64,000 nt of DNA from Chlamydoabsidia padenii (GCA_025330725.1 JAIWND010000001.1:2176501-2240500); one strand, 5' to 3'; counted from the stretch's first letter, positions 1-12,568 are shown. Made by a program: numbers and translations. Notes: generated by a model not told the origin, from the sequence alone.

Positions 1-300
1 TGACGCCGACGTCGAGCGGTATTTGAACATCACTGACCTCTTCTCGAATGTTCCTTTATCTTGACTTAGACATCTATATATTCCTTACAATTATCTTCAA
101 CATTAGTCATACAGTAATAATTTTGATTTTGATTTTCCTTTGATTTGTTTGTAAGTATTAGGGTATACAGCAAGGGGATCAGAGAAGAAGCTTTACATTT
201 GAGTCGAACCAATATTATTCAAATCCCGATGTAAAGAAAAAAGGATTTTTTTTTCTCTGGTCGTCTTGTTTTCTCTCTCTCTCTCTTACTTTAATTAAAG
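1..300. other. Intergenic / 5' region of cyclophilin gene
   Basis: No gene is recognisable in this stretch. It is AT-rich. An AAATCCCG element (221-228, within ATTCAAATCCCGAT) lies about 75 bases before the cyclophilin start. A pyrimidine-rich stretch with CT repeats follows just before the ATG at 301, as is common in fungal 5' leaders. The first bases may be the edge of an upstream gene, but this cannot be told from the window. Confidence 0.5.
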
Positions 301-1663
301 ATGCCGATCAATCCTCGTGTCTTTTTTGACATTGATATCGACGGACAACGTGGTAAGTTGAACATGAAATGATAAAGGTCTGGAATGGATTGAACAAAGC
401 TGACTAACTCTTACTCTAGCTGGACGAATTGTGTTTGAACTCTTTGCTGATGAAGTACCCAAGACTGCGGAAAACTTTCGTGCACTTTGTACAGGTAAAC
501 TACCTTGGAATATTTTTATTGAAAAATAGATGACTAATGCCTTTTACTCATAGGTGAAATGGGTTTAGGGAAAATCAGCAATATGCCGTTACATTATAGA
601 GGGTCCATCTTTCATAGGTAAAGGAAAAAAAGAACCATCTTCAACAAAATAGAAGGATCTCTCTCTTTTTTACTAATTGTCCTTGTTCTATAGAGTAATC
701 AAATCCTTCTGTGCTCAAGGTGGTGACTTTACTCGACGCAATGGTTCCGGCGGTGAAAGCATCTACGGTGCCACCTTTCCTGATGAATCTTTTACACGAA
801 AACATACTGTGGAAGGACTCCTTAGTATGGCGAACCGTGGCCCCAACACACAATCTTCTCAATTCTTCATCACCACTCGTCCTACTCCTCATCTCGATGG
901 TAAACATGTTGTCTTTGGTCGTGTGGTCCATGGTTATGATATTGTCCAACGTATCGAGAAAGAACCTGTGGACGAACGAAGCAAACCACTAAGTACCGTC
1001 ATGGTGGCCAACTGTGGTGAATTGGAACTTCGATTGCCTCAAGGTAAAAAAAGTAACAACTCGACGTTTACTCATCTCTTTTTTTTATTTTATAGTAGCA
1101 CCACCTGTCGATACTACCACTCGAAAACGATCTCGATCAGTATCATCATCCGGTAGTGACTCTGAAGAAGAACGACGAAAACGGAAACGACATCACAAGA
1201 AACATAAAAAGTCATCATCTAGTAAAAAGAAGAAGAAGAAATCGAAATCTAGTCGCCGACGACGTAGTCCTAGTGTGGATTCTCTTACTGACAGTGATGA
1301 GCATCGATCTGTCAGATCTCCATCACCAAAGAAACACTCGACTGATGAACGCTCTCGATCACTTGGTCGACATAGATCTCCTTCTCCAGCTCGCTCTCAA
1401 TCACCTAGCCGACGTCGCTCTCACTATAGATCACGTAGGGATGATTCGGATGATGATGTGGATAATCGCCGTGATGATGAAAAACCAGATTGGGAACGAC
1501 AACGACGGTTCCCTAATGACCCTGATGTCCAATTCAAGGGCCGTGGCAGAAAGGTAAGTAGATTCTTTCAAGGCAATTAATACTGGTTTTACTGATATGA
1601 TATTGTTTATTTATGTTTATATAGAAATATAGACCCTCTGGTGGCCAAATGCGCGCTTGGTAG
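301..1663 (+). CDS. RS-domain cyclophilin (peptidyl-prolyl cis-trans isomerase)
   Basis: Six exons (301-352, 420-494, 554-617, 694-1043, 1096-1553, 1625-1663) splice in frame to 345 aa. Residues 1 to about 165 are a full cyclophilin fold: [15 protein letters not shown] carries the catalytic Arg, Phe and Gln, and LDGKHVVFG follows. Family knowledge: such proteins isomerise Xaa-Pro bonds and, when they carry an Arg/Ser-rich tail, associate with the splicing machinery in the nucleus. The tail (about 170-330) is rich in RS, RSP and Lys-rich runs and ends in a short conserved-looking [10 protein letters not shown] exon. The residue matching the cyclosporin-contacting Trp of cyclophilin A is His (TPHLDGK), which is usual in SR-cyclophilins and predicts weak cyclosporin binding. 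The start is the first in-frame ATG of the cyclophilin domain. Confidence 0.95.
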
Positions 1664-1770
1664 ATTAGTTAGAATAGACATAATAATAATCACACTATTA
1701 TCATCATAATAAAACACTTTTTTTTTATATATTTATGTCTTTGTTTGACTATATGGGGGAGAGAAAGGAC

Positions 1771-2531
1771 TTAGACACCACCACGTCGGACCTTGTTGAA
1801 AAAGTTTTGAATCATAAACACCTGTAGACCAGCCATGACCACGATCGCCACCGATTCTAAAGTCGCAAACCAAAGAATCCGTTGCTCTGTCGAAGACACT
1901 GTATTTGAATTCCGATGTTCCCTCGTACGTAAATGTTTCTGGACTCGGGATATGGACGTTAACGTATCCGAGATTTTGATCAGAGTTTCCTCCATCGGGG
2001 TCGGGTTAAAAGCCGTGGGAGCCGCATTCGAGCTCTGCAATCGTTGTAAGCGGAGCTCCAACTCCATGGAAATTTCAAAATCAATCAGCTTTTCGGCAAA
2101 CGTCGACATGACGTTAACGAAACAGAATTCGTATTCACCGATATGTTTAGCCGTGAAAACGTAATCCCCTTGTCGTTCCCTTTCCCCATTCAAGATGATC
2201 CTGTTGGTCGGATCCGTCACGTCAAAATCAATATCGAATGATCCACCTGATTGGACCTTTTATTTACATGGGTTAGCTTTTTTTTTTTCTTTTTTTTTTG
2301 TTTGTATGTATGATGACTTGCCGCAAAATAAAAACCAATTTTCTTTCCAATCGTATCGGACCAAGTATAGAAACAGGCACGTTCGTTCGCTGCTACATTG
2401 TAGGTGAGCGCAGTGGCTGCTACACTTGTTAATTGTAACACTGAGTAAAGAAAAACAATTAGAAAAGCAAAAGATGGAACCATAGCAAGGGAGATAAAGA
2501 AGAAAAGATAAAGAAATAGGGGGTAATCCAT
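1771..2531 (-). CDS. p24/TMED (emp24/gp25L, Erp-like) cargo receptor
   Basis: Two exons (2531-2322, 2256-1771) give 231 aa. There is an N-terminal hydrophobic signal segment, a GOLD domain (TYNVAANERACFYTW, then FYFAVQSGGSFDIDF across the splice), a coiled region, one C-terminal membrane span and a short cytosolic tail FFNKVRRGGV. Family knowledge: p24 proteins cycle between ER and Golgi and help package cargo, including GPI-anchored proteins. The FF pair and the basic residues of the tail are the usual COPII and COPI contacts. The frame works only if the intron starts with GC (GCAAGT at 2321-2316) and ends with AG (2258-2257), a minor GC-AG intron. It is divergent from the J-protein gene. 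The exact family branch is uncertain, and so is the exact N-terminus, because the signal region is unusually long. Confidence 0.9.
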
Positions 2532-2886
2532 TTTTTATGCTGGAGCGGAGTCGGGATGTGAATTTTTGCATATTCAGGGGTAATAGAGATGACGATGGCC
2601 GGGTAACTATAATGCCGACCCACATGAGCTTGATTGTTTCAATCCCAGCAATTTCAGGGCCCAGCGATCTTTTTCTGACCAAACAAACAATTTAATTAAT
2701 ATAAGATTAGGATCAAGACGAGAATAACAATAACAACAAGTATACTAACATCATTTTAATGAATTATCCTGTGATAAAAAAACAAAAGAAAAAACAAAAA
2801 AACAAAAACCAACTTCTTCCCCAAAGTTTGATCTTCCATTCGGAAAAATACTCTTTTCTTTTTTTATTCTCTTCCTGTTTTTCATT
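2532..2886. other. Divergent promoter region between p24 and J-protein genes
   Basis: This 355-base spacer separates two divergent start codons. A variant of the GCGGGATTTGAA element (GTCGGGATGTGAATTTT) lies near 2552-2568, about 20-35 bases upstream of the p24 start. The rest is A-rich, with no further recognisable gene. Confidence 0.4.
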
Positions 2887-4024
2887 ATGCCTGTTGCCAT
2901 TCCCTCTTACCTTGCTTCTCACCAACCATCAAAATATACCATAGTAGAGGAAATTTTATCAGCTTCAAATTATTATGATGTTCTAAGTGTAGATAGACAA
3001 GCAACACCAGAAGAGATAAGAAAGGCCTATATTCAAGTAAGATTCATGCAAAATGAATGGGGAAAGCTTTATATTCAAACTCCCTCTTACTATAGAAAAG
3101 TCGAGCGTGTCATCCTGATAAACTACCAAGTTATCCTCGAGCAACTGAATGTTTTCAAAGTAAGTATGGGCCAGAAAAGACCTGTATGTATTGATGATTT
3201 ATTTATTTTTCGTCTGAATAACGATAGGATTGGCATTGGCACATGAAACACTTATCAACCCATCGCTACGTCTCAAATACCAGATTACCGAGGAGAATGC
3301 TAGTTATGATATGAGTAATGATTTGGATGAAGAAACTGCTCAGGATGTCTTTGAAAAAGTAGTATATCAGGTAAGATAACATTATCAAAAAAAAAAAAAA
3401 AAAAAACCTTCTCAGGTACGGCGGATTTTGAAACTGGGGTTTCCCTTTTTAGCTGTATTCAGAAATGCTGGATGGTGAATTTCAAACCATGCGTGTGATT
3501 TTAAGTATGTTCCCCTTTCATCCTTGATGGTTTAAAATGTGTCTTACATATAAATTTTTATTGAAAAAAATGTCATACGTAGGTGCCATCAATGATGCTC
3601 ATCCCTATTTGAAAATAACCAATGACTGGATTGATTTTACAGAAGACTCATTTAAAAAGATAAGGGAGCTGTTATTCTGTAAGTTGCATCATTAGAATAA
3701 TATTAATAAAAAAAAAAAAAGATCTCGTGATTGACCCCTTCCTTAACACTAGCCACACAAAAGTATTACAAAATGGTCAAAGCAGAATTGATTCGATTAT
3801 ATGATCTTCAGCAAGAAATAAGGCAGTTGGGCTTATTCGATATCCGAAAACGGATCCAATTATCCATCTCCGTCAGTATCCTTTTACTTGAAATCCCGAT
3901 CATCATCAATAATGCATCTAAAGAAAGGCAAACATCAAGTATATTTGGTGGTCTGATGGAGAATATCTTGGGATCTACCATTCAGATCTTGGAGGCTGGT
4001 GAGCGGTATACTGCCTCCCGGTGA
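2887..4024 (+). CDS. J-domain protein of uncertain subfamily
   Basis: Six exons (2887-3036, 3096-3159, 3228-3370, 3453-3504, 3583-3678, 3753-4024) splice in frame to 258 aa. Near residues 29-85 there is a J domain: YYDVLSVDRQATPEEIRKAY, then KSRACHPDKLPSY with the HPD tripeptide needed to stimulate Hsp70 ATPase, then a helix IV ALAHETLINPSLRLKYQ. The remaining C-terminal two thirds contains short alpha-helical segments and a moderately hydrophobic stretch (LSISVSILLLEIPIII), with no Cys-rich or DnaJ C-terminal domain. It is therefore a type III (class C) co-chaperone by layout, with an unknown client. The HPD is encoded on a 64-base exon that a simple ORF search would miss. A more specific assignment is not supported. 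Confidence 0.85.
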
Positions 4025-4178
4025 TTATTCTGTCTGTCTGCGGTATTTGAAATTTTTACCTTTTTTTTTTTTTTTTTTTTTTCTTCTAACAAATAAAAAA
4101 ATTCCCCATTTCCTTGTTGTGCTTTCTCTTTCTCTTTTTTTTTTCTTTTTCTTTTCGTTATTGGATACAACGAATGGA

Positions 4179-7100
4179 ATGCCTGCTTTGTCAAAATCCG
4201 AAAATGTACCTCTAGGTCCATTATTATCCACCAAACCTACCATTCTATGGATCCACGACCCAAGTGCTTCGTTTAGTCAAGATGCAGTTATCAACCCTGA
4301 AGCATTCCCTACTATTCGTGATGGACAGCTCTTACGACTTCACTTTTTAAACAATACCACACTGGAACCACTTATTGTAAAAGCAACTTGTGCTGACAAG
4401 GAATCCTTAGGGCGACAACACCAGCTCCAGGTTCGTAGTTTTTATTTATTGCATTATTCTTTTATGACCAACAATGACTAACCTTCTTCTTCTCTCTCAC
4501 TTAGATATCCATTTGTAAAGATATTGCTGAAAGGCTCAAGTTACGTTTCCGACCTGAAATCTATATTGAATTGGTACGTCATTAATTAAAATGATGGAAA
4601 TACTTTAGTTTACTCATGCTTTTCGTTATCTATAGATTGATCCATTCATTCCTGGGGTTGCTTTGGACCACGTCGAATTGGCATTCAAGGAACAATATTT
4701 GGGTCGCAGTGATATGTGGAGACTTCAACAAAGTTTGGCTGGAACATGTGCTTATTTGGAAAAGAAGATTCTCTTTGCTGGTGCGATCAAGACAACTGTC
4801 AAGAAAATGTGGTCTGGCGATAAAGAGGTAAGGTTTTGATAGCAGAATAGGTAATATTTATAGAGCTGAATGACTAACGCATCCCTCCCCCCCCTCTCAC
4901 TTTATCCATATTCATTATAGGTGACATCTGGATATATTAGTGACACGACACGAACCATCTTCCGATCAGCTTCAGCAAAATATTTTGTCTTTATCCAAAT
5001 GTCTCGCGAAATGTGGGAATTCGATGAAGATGGAGAACTCTACTATGAAAAGGTCGTCAACAACTTTTTACCTCAACTCTTCAACCGATGGAAGGAACAA
5101 GGAACGAATCATGTGGTGTCGATCATTCTATTCACGCGGGTGTTTTATGATACAACGGACGAAATCATTGACGATCTGATTTGTAAAGGGGATGATGGTC
5201 GTTGTTACAAGGACTTTTACAAGGTATTGGCGGATTGGGAAACCACTGACGACTGGACATCGATTCTAGGACCTCTAAAAGAAGAACAACTTTTATTCCA
5301 ACAAAATGTACTGACACGCACGGACAGCAACGGGGTGACATCGGTGAATGGACGTATTGCGATGGCTCTCGAAGGCAACATTTTGGAATCCGTCAATCTC
5401 GCCTTGAACCCATTCGACCGTCATTTTGTGGATCGGGATTTGATGCGCACGGGCCTATCCATCATCTTGGTCACACCGGGGGCAGGCAAATTCACGGTGA
5501 ACAAGAAACTCTTACGACTGACAAACGAACGTATGACGGATAATGGGATTGCCATGGATTTAGTATGCTTGTCTCCTTTGCCTCTCCATATCACACCTCT
5601 CTTGCGTTATGCTTCTGCTCCTCCTCCTGAAGACTGGCATGAAAATCCCATTTCGACAAGGCCTCCGAAACCAACGACAAACTCTCCGGATATGAAGACT
5701 ACAAATTTTGGTCCTAATATGATTGCTTCTGGTTATCAAGATCCTCTTTACCACGATGACAAACTGGCGCCCACTCGTTGGTATTATTCTGTCCCTCATT
5801 GGATCGATTGTAGTTTTTATCATCATGAAACTGGGCGATTCCTCAAACAAGACAAATTCAAGACTCGGTGTAAAATGTATGAAATTCAAATGATGGGGAT
5901 TATGGAAAGTGACATCACAAGCGTCCATGTGCCGTATCTGGACAATGAAAAACAACAACAAGAGCCAACGCCACCAACACAGGGACCACCAGACAGGTTT
6001 TTACGGACACGAAGAAGTAGTGGCAGCTTGAATGATAGGACATCAGTTAAAACGGACGACGGAACTTCTTTAGCACCACAGAAAAGCTCACTGGGAAATG
6101 ACACTTCGTACTTGTCACGATCGGCTAACTTTACTATGACTCGACGATCATCTTACTACGGATCTGGTGACAACACTCAGCGGCAACAAAAACAGCAACA
6201 GAAACAGCAACAGCCATCAGAAGGAAAACCAGGTGATAACTACATTGATGTGGATAAATATGATGCACTTGTCTTCAAGGATACCATGGAACCAACATTC
6301 AACCGCCGTACTATTGCTCAACCTTCAAAAATAGCTGCTAGTGGTAACAAAAGTGGTCTCTCTAAAAACTCAATGGATACTCCCGAACTGGATTACTCAA
6401 GACCCAATACCATGAAGCAAGGAACTTCGGTAAGTATACAATACTGTCACTGCATGTATCGTTATTAACACACAAACACGTTCTCTCTCTCTCTCTCTTT
6501 TTTTTTTTGTTAGGTGTGGCATCATGCCAGTGATCAAAGACGGGTCACATCCATTTTGTCTCAATCTCAACAGGCGAACAACAAAATCACCTTTGACGAT
6601 CATGTACGCAAGGACGATAACAGCACCACCAAAATATCTGACATGTTTAAAAGCTCGCCGACTCATCATCGACCCAACAGTGGTGGAGCAAGTGATGATC
6701 CAAGACTTCGACCTATTTCAAGAAGGAACACAATAAACAGCAATGATACCAAATCTGCAACACAAGCAACGAATGACTCTGGAAATACCAGCATGTACTC
6801 TGCAAATACCACAGGTGTCAACAAGACCGGAGGCAAAATCAATGTGTCTAACAGTGGTGAAGATGACGATTCGGTCCTGGTCAGCTCTAGCACAGTGGAT
6901 CCTATGCCAATCAACAACAATCGAGGTGGATTCGGCAATCGAACGGACGCCAGAAAATCCAACAATCACTCACCAAGACAAACCATCGTCTCTGGTAGTC
7001 TTCCTTCTATTCACAAGCACTCTGGAAATAGCGACGTTGCCCGTACAAGTTTTGGCGGTGGCACGGGAACGGGTGTAGGTGGTAATCGGTCTTCTCCTTC

Positions 7101-9969
7101 TCATGGCTGGAACAGTCGATCTACTGCCAAGCACTCGATGATCAATCCTTGTAATCCATCTGAACACGCAGTCTTGTTTACTTCTCATTTGAGGAGATGG
7201 CAACATGCACTTCCAAAACATGACAGTTATGATGGTCCCGTGGTGTATTGGAAATCCTTGGCCACACCTGCCTGCTTGCCTTTGACAACCGATTACTTTC
7301 CATCGAACGAAGAACTCAAACTTCTTTACAATCACTACATGTATACGGTGTCAGCTAGTGAAGATGTCAACCTTTACCAAGCTGGTGATCGCAACCTATC
7401 TGAACTCAAGAAAACCGAAATCTTACTCACCGAAATGATCAGTCAACGTTTGGCCCAAGGTTTCCAAATCATTGTCGATATCACTGGTAGCTCCAACTAC
7501 CAGAAATCAATGACCACGGCGGCGGCGGTAGCAAGCAAAGTTGTAAACCCAGCATCCATCGAATCACCCAGCGGTGGCACGGGAAACACCGGTAGTATGA
7601 TCAGTAACAGCATGTTTGGTGGTGGAGGAAAGGCAGCCACTGGCGGTATCAGCAATGCATTGTACAAGGTGTCCACGGCTCAGCAAAAGCTTCACCCGTC
7701 TTCACTCAACAAACCATCAACAATGTATCATCATAAACAGTCCACGACTATGGCCAGCAGCACCAGTAATAATAACTTGAAAAATGCAACAAATATGATA
7801 ACTAGTGGTATGAATGCTTCGTCTGCTATCGGCACAGGACTTGGTCAACCATGCAGCACAAGCGGAGGTAATTCGGGAATTTGCAGTGGCGGCATGGCTC
7901 TCGAGGATATCGACAAGATGAAATGGAAACATATGGTATGGTGGTTATCGATGGGACATCAAGTACACCAACTCACTTTTGACTCCTCTGGGCAAAATGT
8001 GGAAGTCCGGCGCTATGTACGCCTGATTGATTTTGACGACCAAAAGATGGGATACAAATGTGCGATCTGGCCAAAGAACATCTCGGGTTATAAAAGTAAA
8101 TCTGTCACCTTCAACTACCCAAGTTTGCTCTATGCGTGGAATTATCTAGATCATCTGGTGGCTGGTTATCAAGAAGAACTCACGGACAATCTTCGATTCT
8201 GGCGGGCTCGCTTCATCGTCATTCCTAGGGAACAATTACCAACTAATGCGCCTTTTATTGCCGGAGCAAGTCACGACCATTTGAATGAAGAAGAAAAACG
8301 ACTGGCTCTCTTTGACACTTGGCTACAGAACCTCCGTAAAGCGAAATGGCTCTCTCCAAGTGAACGTGAAGAAATGCAACGACGGAAGAAGAAGGAAATT
8401 GGAACTGATTTTGGGCTCAAGGTGACGACAATGGATCCCTCGGCGTACTTATCGATCGAAGCCTCCAAATCATTTGAACAACAGAACCAGCACCATCAGC
8501 AACATCAGCAACAACAGCAACAGCAACAACAACAGCAACAACAACAGCAGCAGCAGCAAGGATTGGGTAGTGGACAGAGCAGCAACAGCAACAGTATGTT
8601 GTTTTCTTCCATTGGTAATCTAGCAGGTCAACCTATCGGACTTAGTCGAGACTCCAAATCCAAAGACATTGTGGCGGCTATGCGTGATCCGAAGACTGGT
8701 ATCAAGATAATGGATAGGCGGTGGCATTTCAAAGTCTTTCGAGGGGCATTTATTGGCGGTGAATGTGTGGACTGGCTTATTGGACACTTTGATGACATCA
8801 ATTCTCGTGAAGAAGCGGTTGTGTTGGGGAATGCGTTGATGAAAAGAACACCACCCCTATTTGTCTCTTCTTCTAATCGACATGGATTCTTGGATGGACA
8901 CTATTTTTATCAATTCCACGAAGAATTTGCTCCTGGTCACCTCCGGTCTTGGTTCTCGACTACCTCATTCAAGCAGAAAAACAGCAATGACAACAACAAG
9001 TCATCGACCTCATCAGCCTCATCAATCAACAATGGTAGTACGGACGATTTAACTATCGATGGATCTGAAAAGGACACCGACATGCGACCTAGCTTGTTGC
9101 AACAACACCACGACAAACCTAAGATCGAATTCGAAATGGCACGGTCCATGATTATCGACGTGGACCCATACAAGAAAAGTGACCGACGCGAAACCGCCAT
9201 TCTTCATTACGATACCATACACAATCCCAACAATTGCTACCACTTTCAAATCAATTGGCTTGGATGTACGGCACAACTTGTACAAGAACTCATACGGAGT
9301 TGGAGTCTTCAAGCCGATCGGTGTGGTCTCAAGGTGGTCGAAGGCTCGGTGGAACAAGCTTACGATGATTCGGAAAACAACAACCCGTTCCAATGCCCGG
9401 TCCCGATCCCCTTGGCACTGGCTCCTCCCTCCATCACTGATCTGAATGCCTCGTACGATATTCCTGACCAATTTTACGAGATTGCTCTGGTGCGGCACTT
9501 GGGATTTGTGTTGGACGTGGAAGCCGACCGTCAATTTGAACGAGCGCGACTGCAGGATGGCGTGGAAGTGACCTACCCTTATATCAAATGCCCATACAAG
9601 TATGATCAATACATCCATCGTACCGGTGTGGCTTTTGTACAGATTCGCCGGGATGGGAAAGGATTCTATTGGGTCAACAATCGACTGTACACCAACCATA
9701 CACCGGCCCTTGTCAGCCGCCGACGCGACCCTTCGGCATCTCATCTCCAACATCCCGATTACTTGCGCAGTCAATTCCAACAGGCTTGCAACAATACGAC
9801 TTGGTTAACATCTTTTTGGGCCTCCACACGATCTCGGCTCCAGAAAATCAACGGTGACGAAGAGGACGAAGAGGACAAGCATGCACTCAACCAAGATGAT
9901 ACCTGGGTGCTAGAAAATGCCAGAACACTGGATGAACATCCTTCTTTGAACACCAATGAAGACCCCTAG
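4179..9969 (+). CDS. IML1: Iml1/DEPDC5-like GATOR1 (SEACIT) subunit
   Basis: Five exons (4179-4430, 4505-4573, 4636-4827, 4921-6429, 6514-9969) give 1825 aa, close to or a little longer than fungal Iml1. The N-terminal block contains DHVELAFKEQYLGRSDMW and SAKYFVFIQMSREMWEFD, both hallmarks of the Iml1 N-terminal and structural-axis domains. A DEP domain (about 1395-1470, VFRGAFIGGECVDWLIGHF) and the Iml1 C-terminal domain follow. Family knowledge: with Npr2 and Npr3 it is the GTPase-activating complex for Gtr/Rag GTPases and lowers TORC1 activity at the vacuole when amino acids are scarce. A pure Gln run (about residues 1325-1353) and Ser/Asn-rich linkers separate the domains. The ATG at 4179 is chosen by frame. 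Another ATG at 4174 opens an overlapping short frame. Confidence 0.95.
8482..8560 (+). repeat. CAR (polyglutamine) repeat in the IML1 coding region
   Basis: A CAG/CAA trinucleotide tract encodes a nearly uninterrupted run of glutamine (with His near its start) in the linker before the DEP domain. CAA and CAG codons are mixed, which should slow slippage compared with a pure repeat. Confidence 0.9.
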
Positions 9970-10114
9970 TTGATAGACCCCTTCCCTTTGGTTTATTGTC
10001 TCATTGTATTATACCCCATCTCATTCATTTATTAATTAACTAAAATCTTTAATAAAACAATTTATATGCTGTAGCATATATTCTCAACACTAACATTTTA
10101 TGTGTACTAGTTTT
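9970..10114. other. IML1 3' flank
   Basis: This AT-rich 3' untranslated/intergenic DNA contains two AATAAA-like signals (TTAATAAAAC near 10050 and further A-rich copies). It ends where the left arm of the large inverted repeat begins. Confidence 0.5.
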
Positions 10115-10260
10115 ATTAATTAAAAGCAACAATAAAATATACGATGTTTAAAAGTAGTTGAAAGAAATGATCAAAAGCAATCATACATAGGAAAAGAAAG
10201 CAAACAGTCAGTTAGTACATGTGATCAGCCCCTTTTGTCTATAAAAGTGATAAAACTTAC

Positions 10261-10311
10261 CAGCTTGATGCAGTGAGAAGGGTTGGGAAGCGGTAACTCG
10301 CCAGGCATAGT
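10261..10311 (-). pseudogene. Possible first exon fragment (left-arm copy)
   Basis: On the minus strand an ATG opens a short exon-like piece (MPGELPLPNPSHCIKL) that runs into a good GTAAGT donor. No continuing exon was found before the arm ends. The same piece is at 25,083-25,133 on the plus strand in the right arm. It may be the truncated 5' end of a duplicated gene or chance coding. Confidence 0.3.
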
Positions 10312-10655
10312 TATACTGGAAAAAAAAAAGCGGTTGAAATCCCGATGGAACACCTATCTTCGTGAATGTTTGATTGGGAGAATCGTTGAAGCCTCAGTAG
10401 AATACATACAGAAAGTGGAAGGAGGAGGGCGGAGAGAAGAGACACCTGGCCAAAAAAAAAAAAGCATGAAGGAAAGAGGAGGATGAAGAAATAGTAGCCT
10501 TTTACAAGATAAAAGAGCATCCTCATCAATCAATGCTGGAGGAACGGTAGAGTCATATGGAGGAGTCGGGTTCATTATTTACAAACACTTATTATCAAGC
10601 CAGATTGTAATGGTGGCGGGATTTCACATAATTTCCTATCAATGCAAAGAGATAT

Positions 10656-10913
10656 GCTTGGCACACGGAATTTTGGTAGAGCACTACCCGCTTCATTGTC
10701 AACAGATGCTAATGATTAAAGTGGCCATATGAACACTATAGCCAATTTCCAACATACTTTACCGCAAAAGTCAAGTACCAAGACCCTTGTGTTAGTGTGT
10801 TTAGGCTTGCGATGACTTTCACCTTTTCTTTGTGACAAAGATATTTATTTTCTATGTAGACCAAAGAAAGCTTCATTTTCAAACGCCGAACACCAACATT
10901 TTGTGCGCCTAGC
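10656..10913 (+). mobile_element. MITE-like element, full copy (left arm)
   Basis: A 258-base unit has imperfect terminal inverted repeats of about 21 bases: GCTTGGCACACGGAATTTTG at one end and the reverse complement of GCTAGGCGCACAAAATGTTG at the other. The interior has no coding capacity. It carries the family landmarks ACTCGCTCAATTGTTAACGG-like, TATATTTCCAACATACTTTA-like, AAGCTTGCGATGAC-like and AAACGCCGAACACCAA. At least six other copies or parts are in this window. The short size, terminal inverted repeats and lack of an ORF fit a non-autonomous DNA transposon. Confidence 0.75.
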
Positions 10914-12568
10914 AGTTCCCGATTACTTTTTTTAGATAATCCTAACCGTGTTATTACAAACATCAAGAGAAAGAGATAAGACAATACTTTAATTTTTATT
11001 ATATCACATATTAGTCTATACTATAACAGCTATTTTACAATTTGGAATTCGCCTTTCTTTATCCTTGGCCCAACTTTTGATCATTCTTTGTAAGGTTTTG
11101 CTACCGGAGGCATCAATAAAACGGACACTGCTCCTGAGTTTCTTGTATCAGACCAGCGTGCTTGCCACACAATCCACCTATCCCTTGGCAGCCGCAGAAG
11201 AAGCTTGATTGAGTCGTTGCTTTGTTGTTCATTGTTATACATAATTGCCATCATAGTCGTCGATGGATGTCGATTCAGATAAATAGATGATCAGTCGCCC
11301 AACTCGTTGCCTGTGTTTGCTGGTATTTGGGCCACCGATCCACCTAAACATACAGAAAGAGAAGAGAGAGAAAAGTATTGATATCAGTCTTGATGAGCCC
11401 AGTTTACAGAAACACGCTTCTCTTTGCTTTTCATTCCGTATGTTTTGCTCTTTTTTTTTTGCTTACCTTTGCCACGTTGATCCAGTTTAAATGAGTTTCA
11501 ATATAGAGTCACCATCGTCAGCAAGGTACCACTACCAAGTTATGACCATCTTCACCTATTCGTTTTAATCAGTGTGAGCTACTTTATTGACCATCAAACC
11601 ACCGTTTTGTGCCGCCTTCCAATATAACCAAAGTGAAGGAATAAAAGAGTGTGTATATAAAGTCCAACAGTCGGGGAAAGTCAGGTTTGATGTGGCCTCT
11701 TCACCATGCTATAAAAAAAAAAAATAAAAAAAAGAGTCCAAGGCATTATATATGGTGAGAATTGTTCCGTTCAGTAATAAAAAATGTGTTGGTTTAGACA
11801 AAGAAAAAGAGAGGGGAAAAAAAAGAGAAGACGAAGCCTTTGAACGCAAGTCCAGAAAGTCCGCCCCGCCTGAGTTCAAAAAAAGTAAAAGTAATAATTT
11901 TTAAACAAAAAAAAAAAAAAAAAAAAAAGCCCCCCAATGATCAAAGAAAAATCCCGCCTTTATAGCGGAACTTGATTTATTTTCATTTTCGTCTTGTAAT
12001 GTGGGGTATTTATTCATTCCTTATAGTGATCAACTCTATAAGAAATGAAAGGGAAAACTTTTTCCTGTGCTTCCAGTAAATTAACAAATGGCATACGTAT
12101 TATGTCTAAAGTGCTATGGACACTATCAGAACCAATACTCCAAATGTTACTTTAGCGATAGAAGGTTCCTCCCGAAGGGAACATACATGCAGGTCAAACC
12201 CGAAGAATAAAGTTGTAAAGAGAGAAAAATAAGTGGTTTTTTATAGTTTTTTGTCTGAGAAAACAGTCCCACCTTTCGATTGGCAGCTGGGTCCCAAGCC
12301 CCAAAAATTTATTCCCCACGACGTGAAAGTCACCGAAATAGAGCAGCTGACAATCTCTACCATAAACGGACAAGCTCTGAAAAATTGCATTTCTCCCTCT
12401 TCTCCAATCAACTAGCCTTTAATTTAAACAAGCTTCCCTTCGAAAACCTGTGCTTGACAAACAAGTTGTACCCCCGCACTCCTTCCTATTGCTTACTACG
12501 GTACTGGTCATGATTAATCCACACAAAAAGGAATCCACCAATCACTTGATGGTTGTTCATACAACATG

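Noticed and set aside
9049..9780. 243-codon frame antisense to IML1
   Set aside because: It is a shadow of the conserved C-terminal part of IML1, with no start context or family feature of its own.
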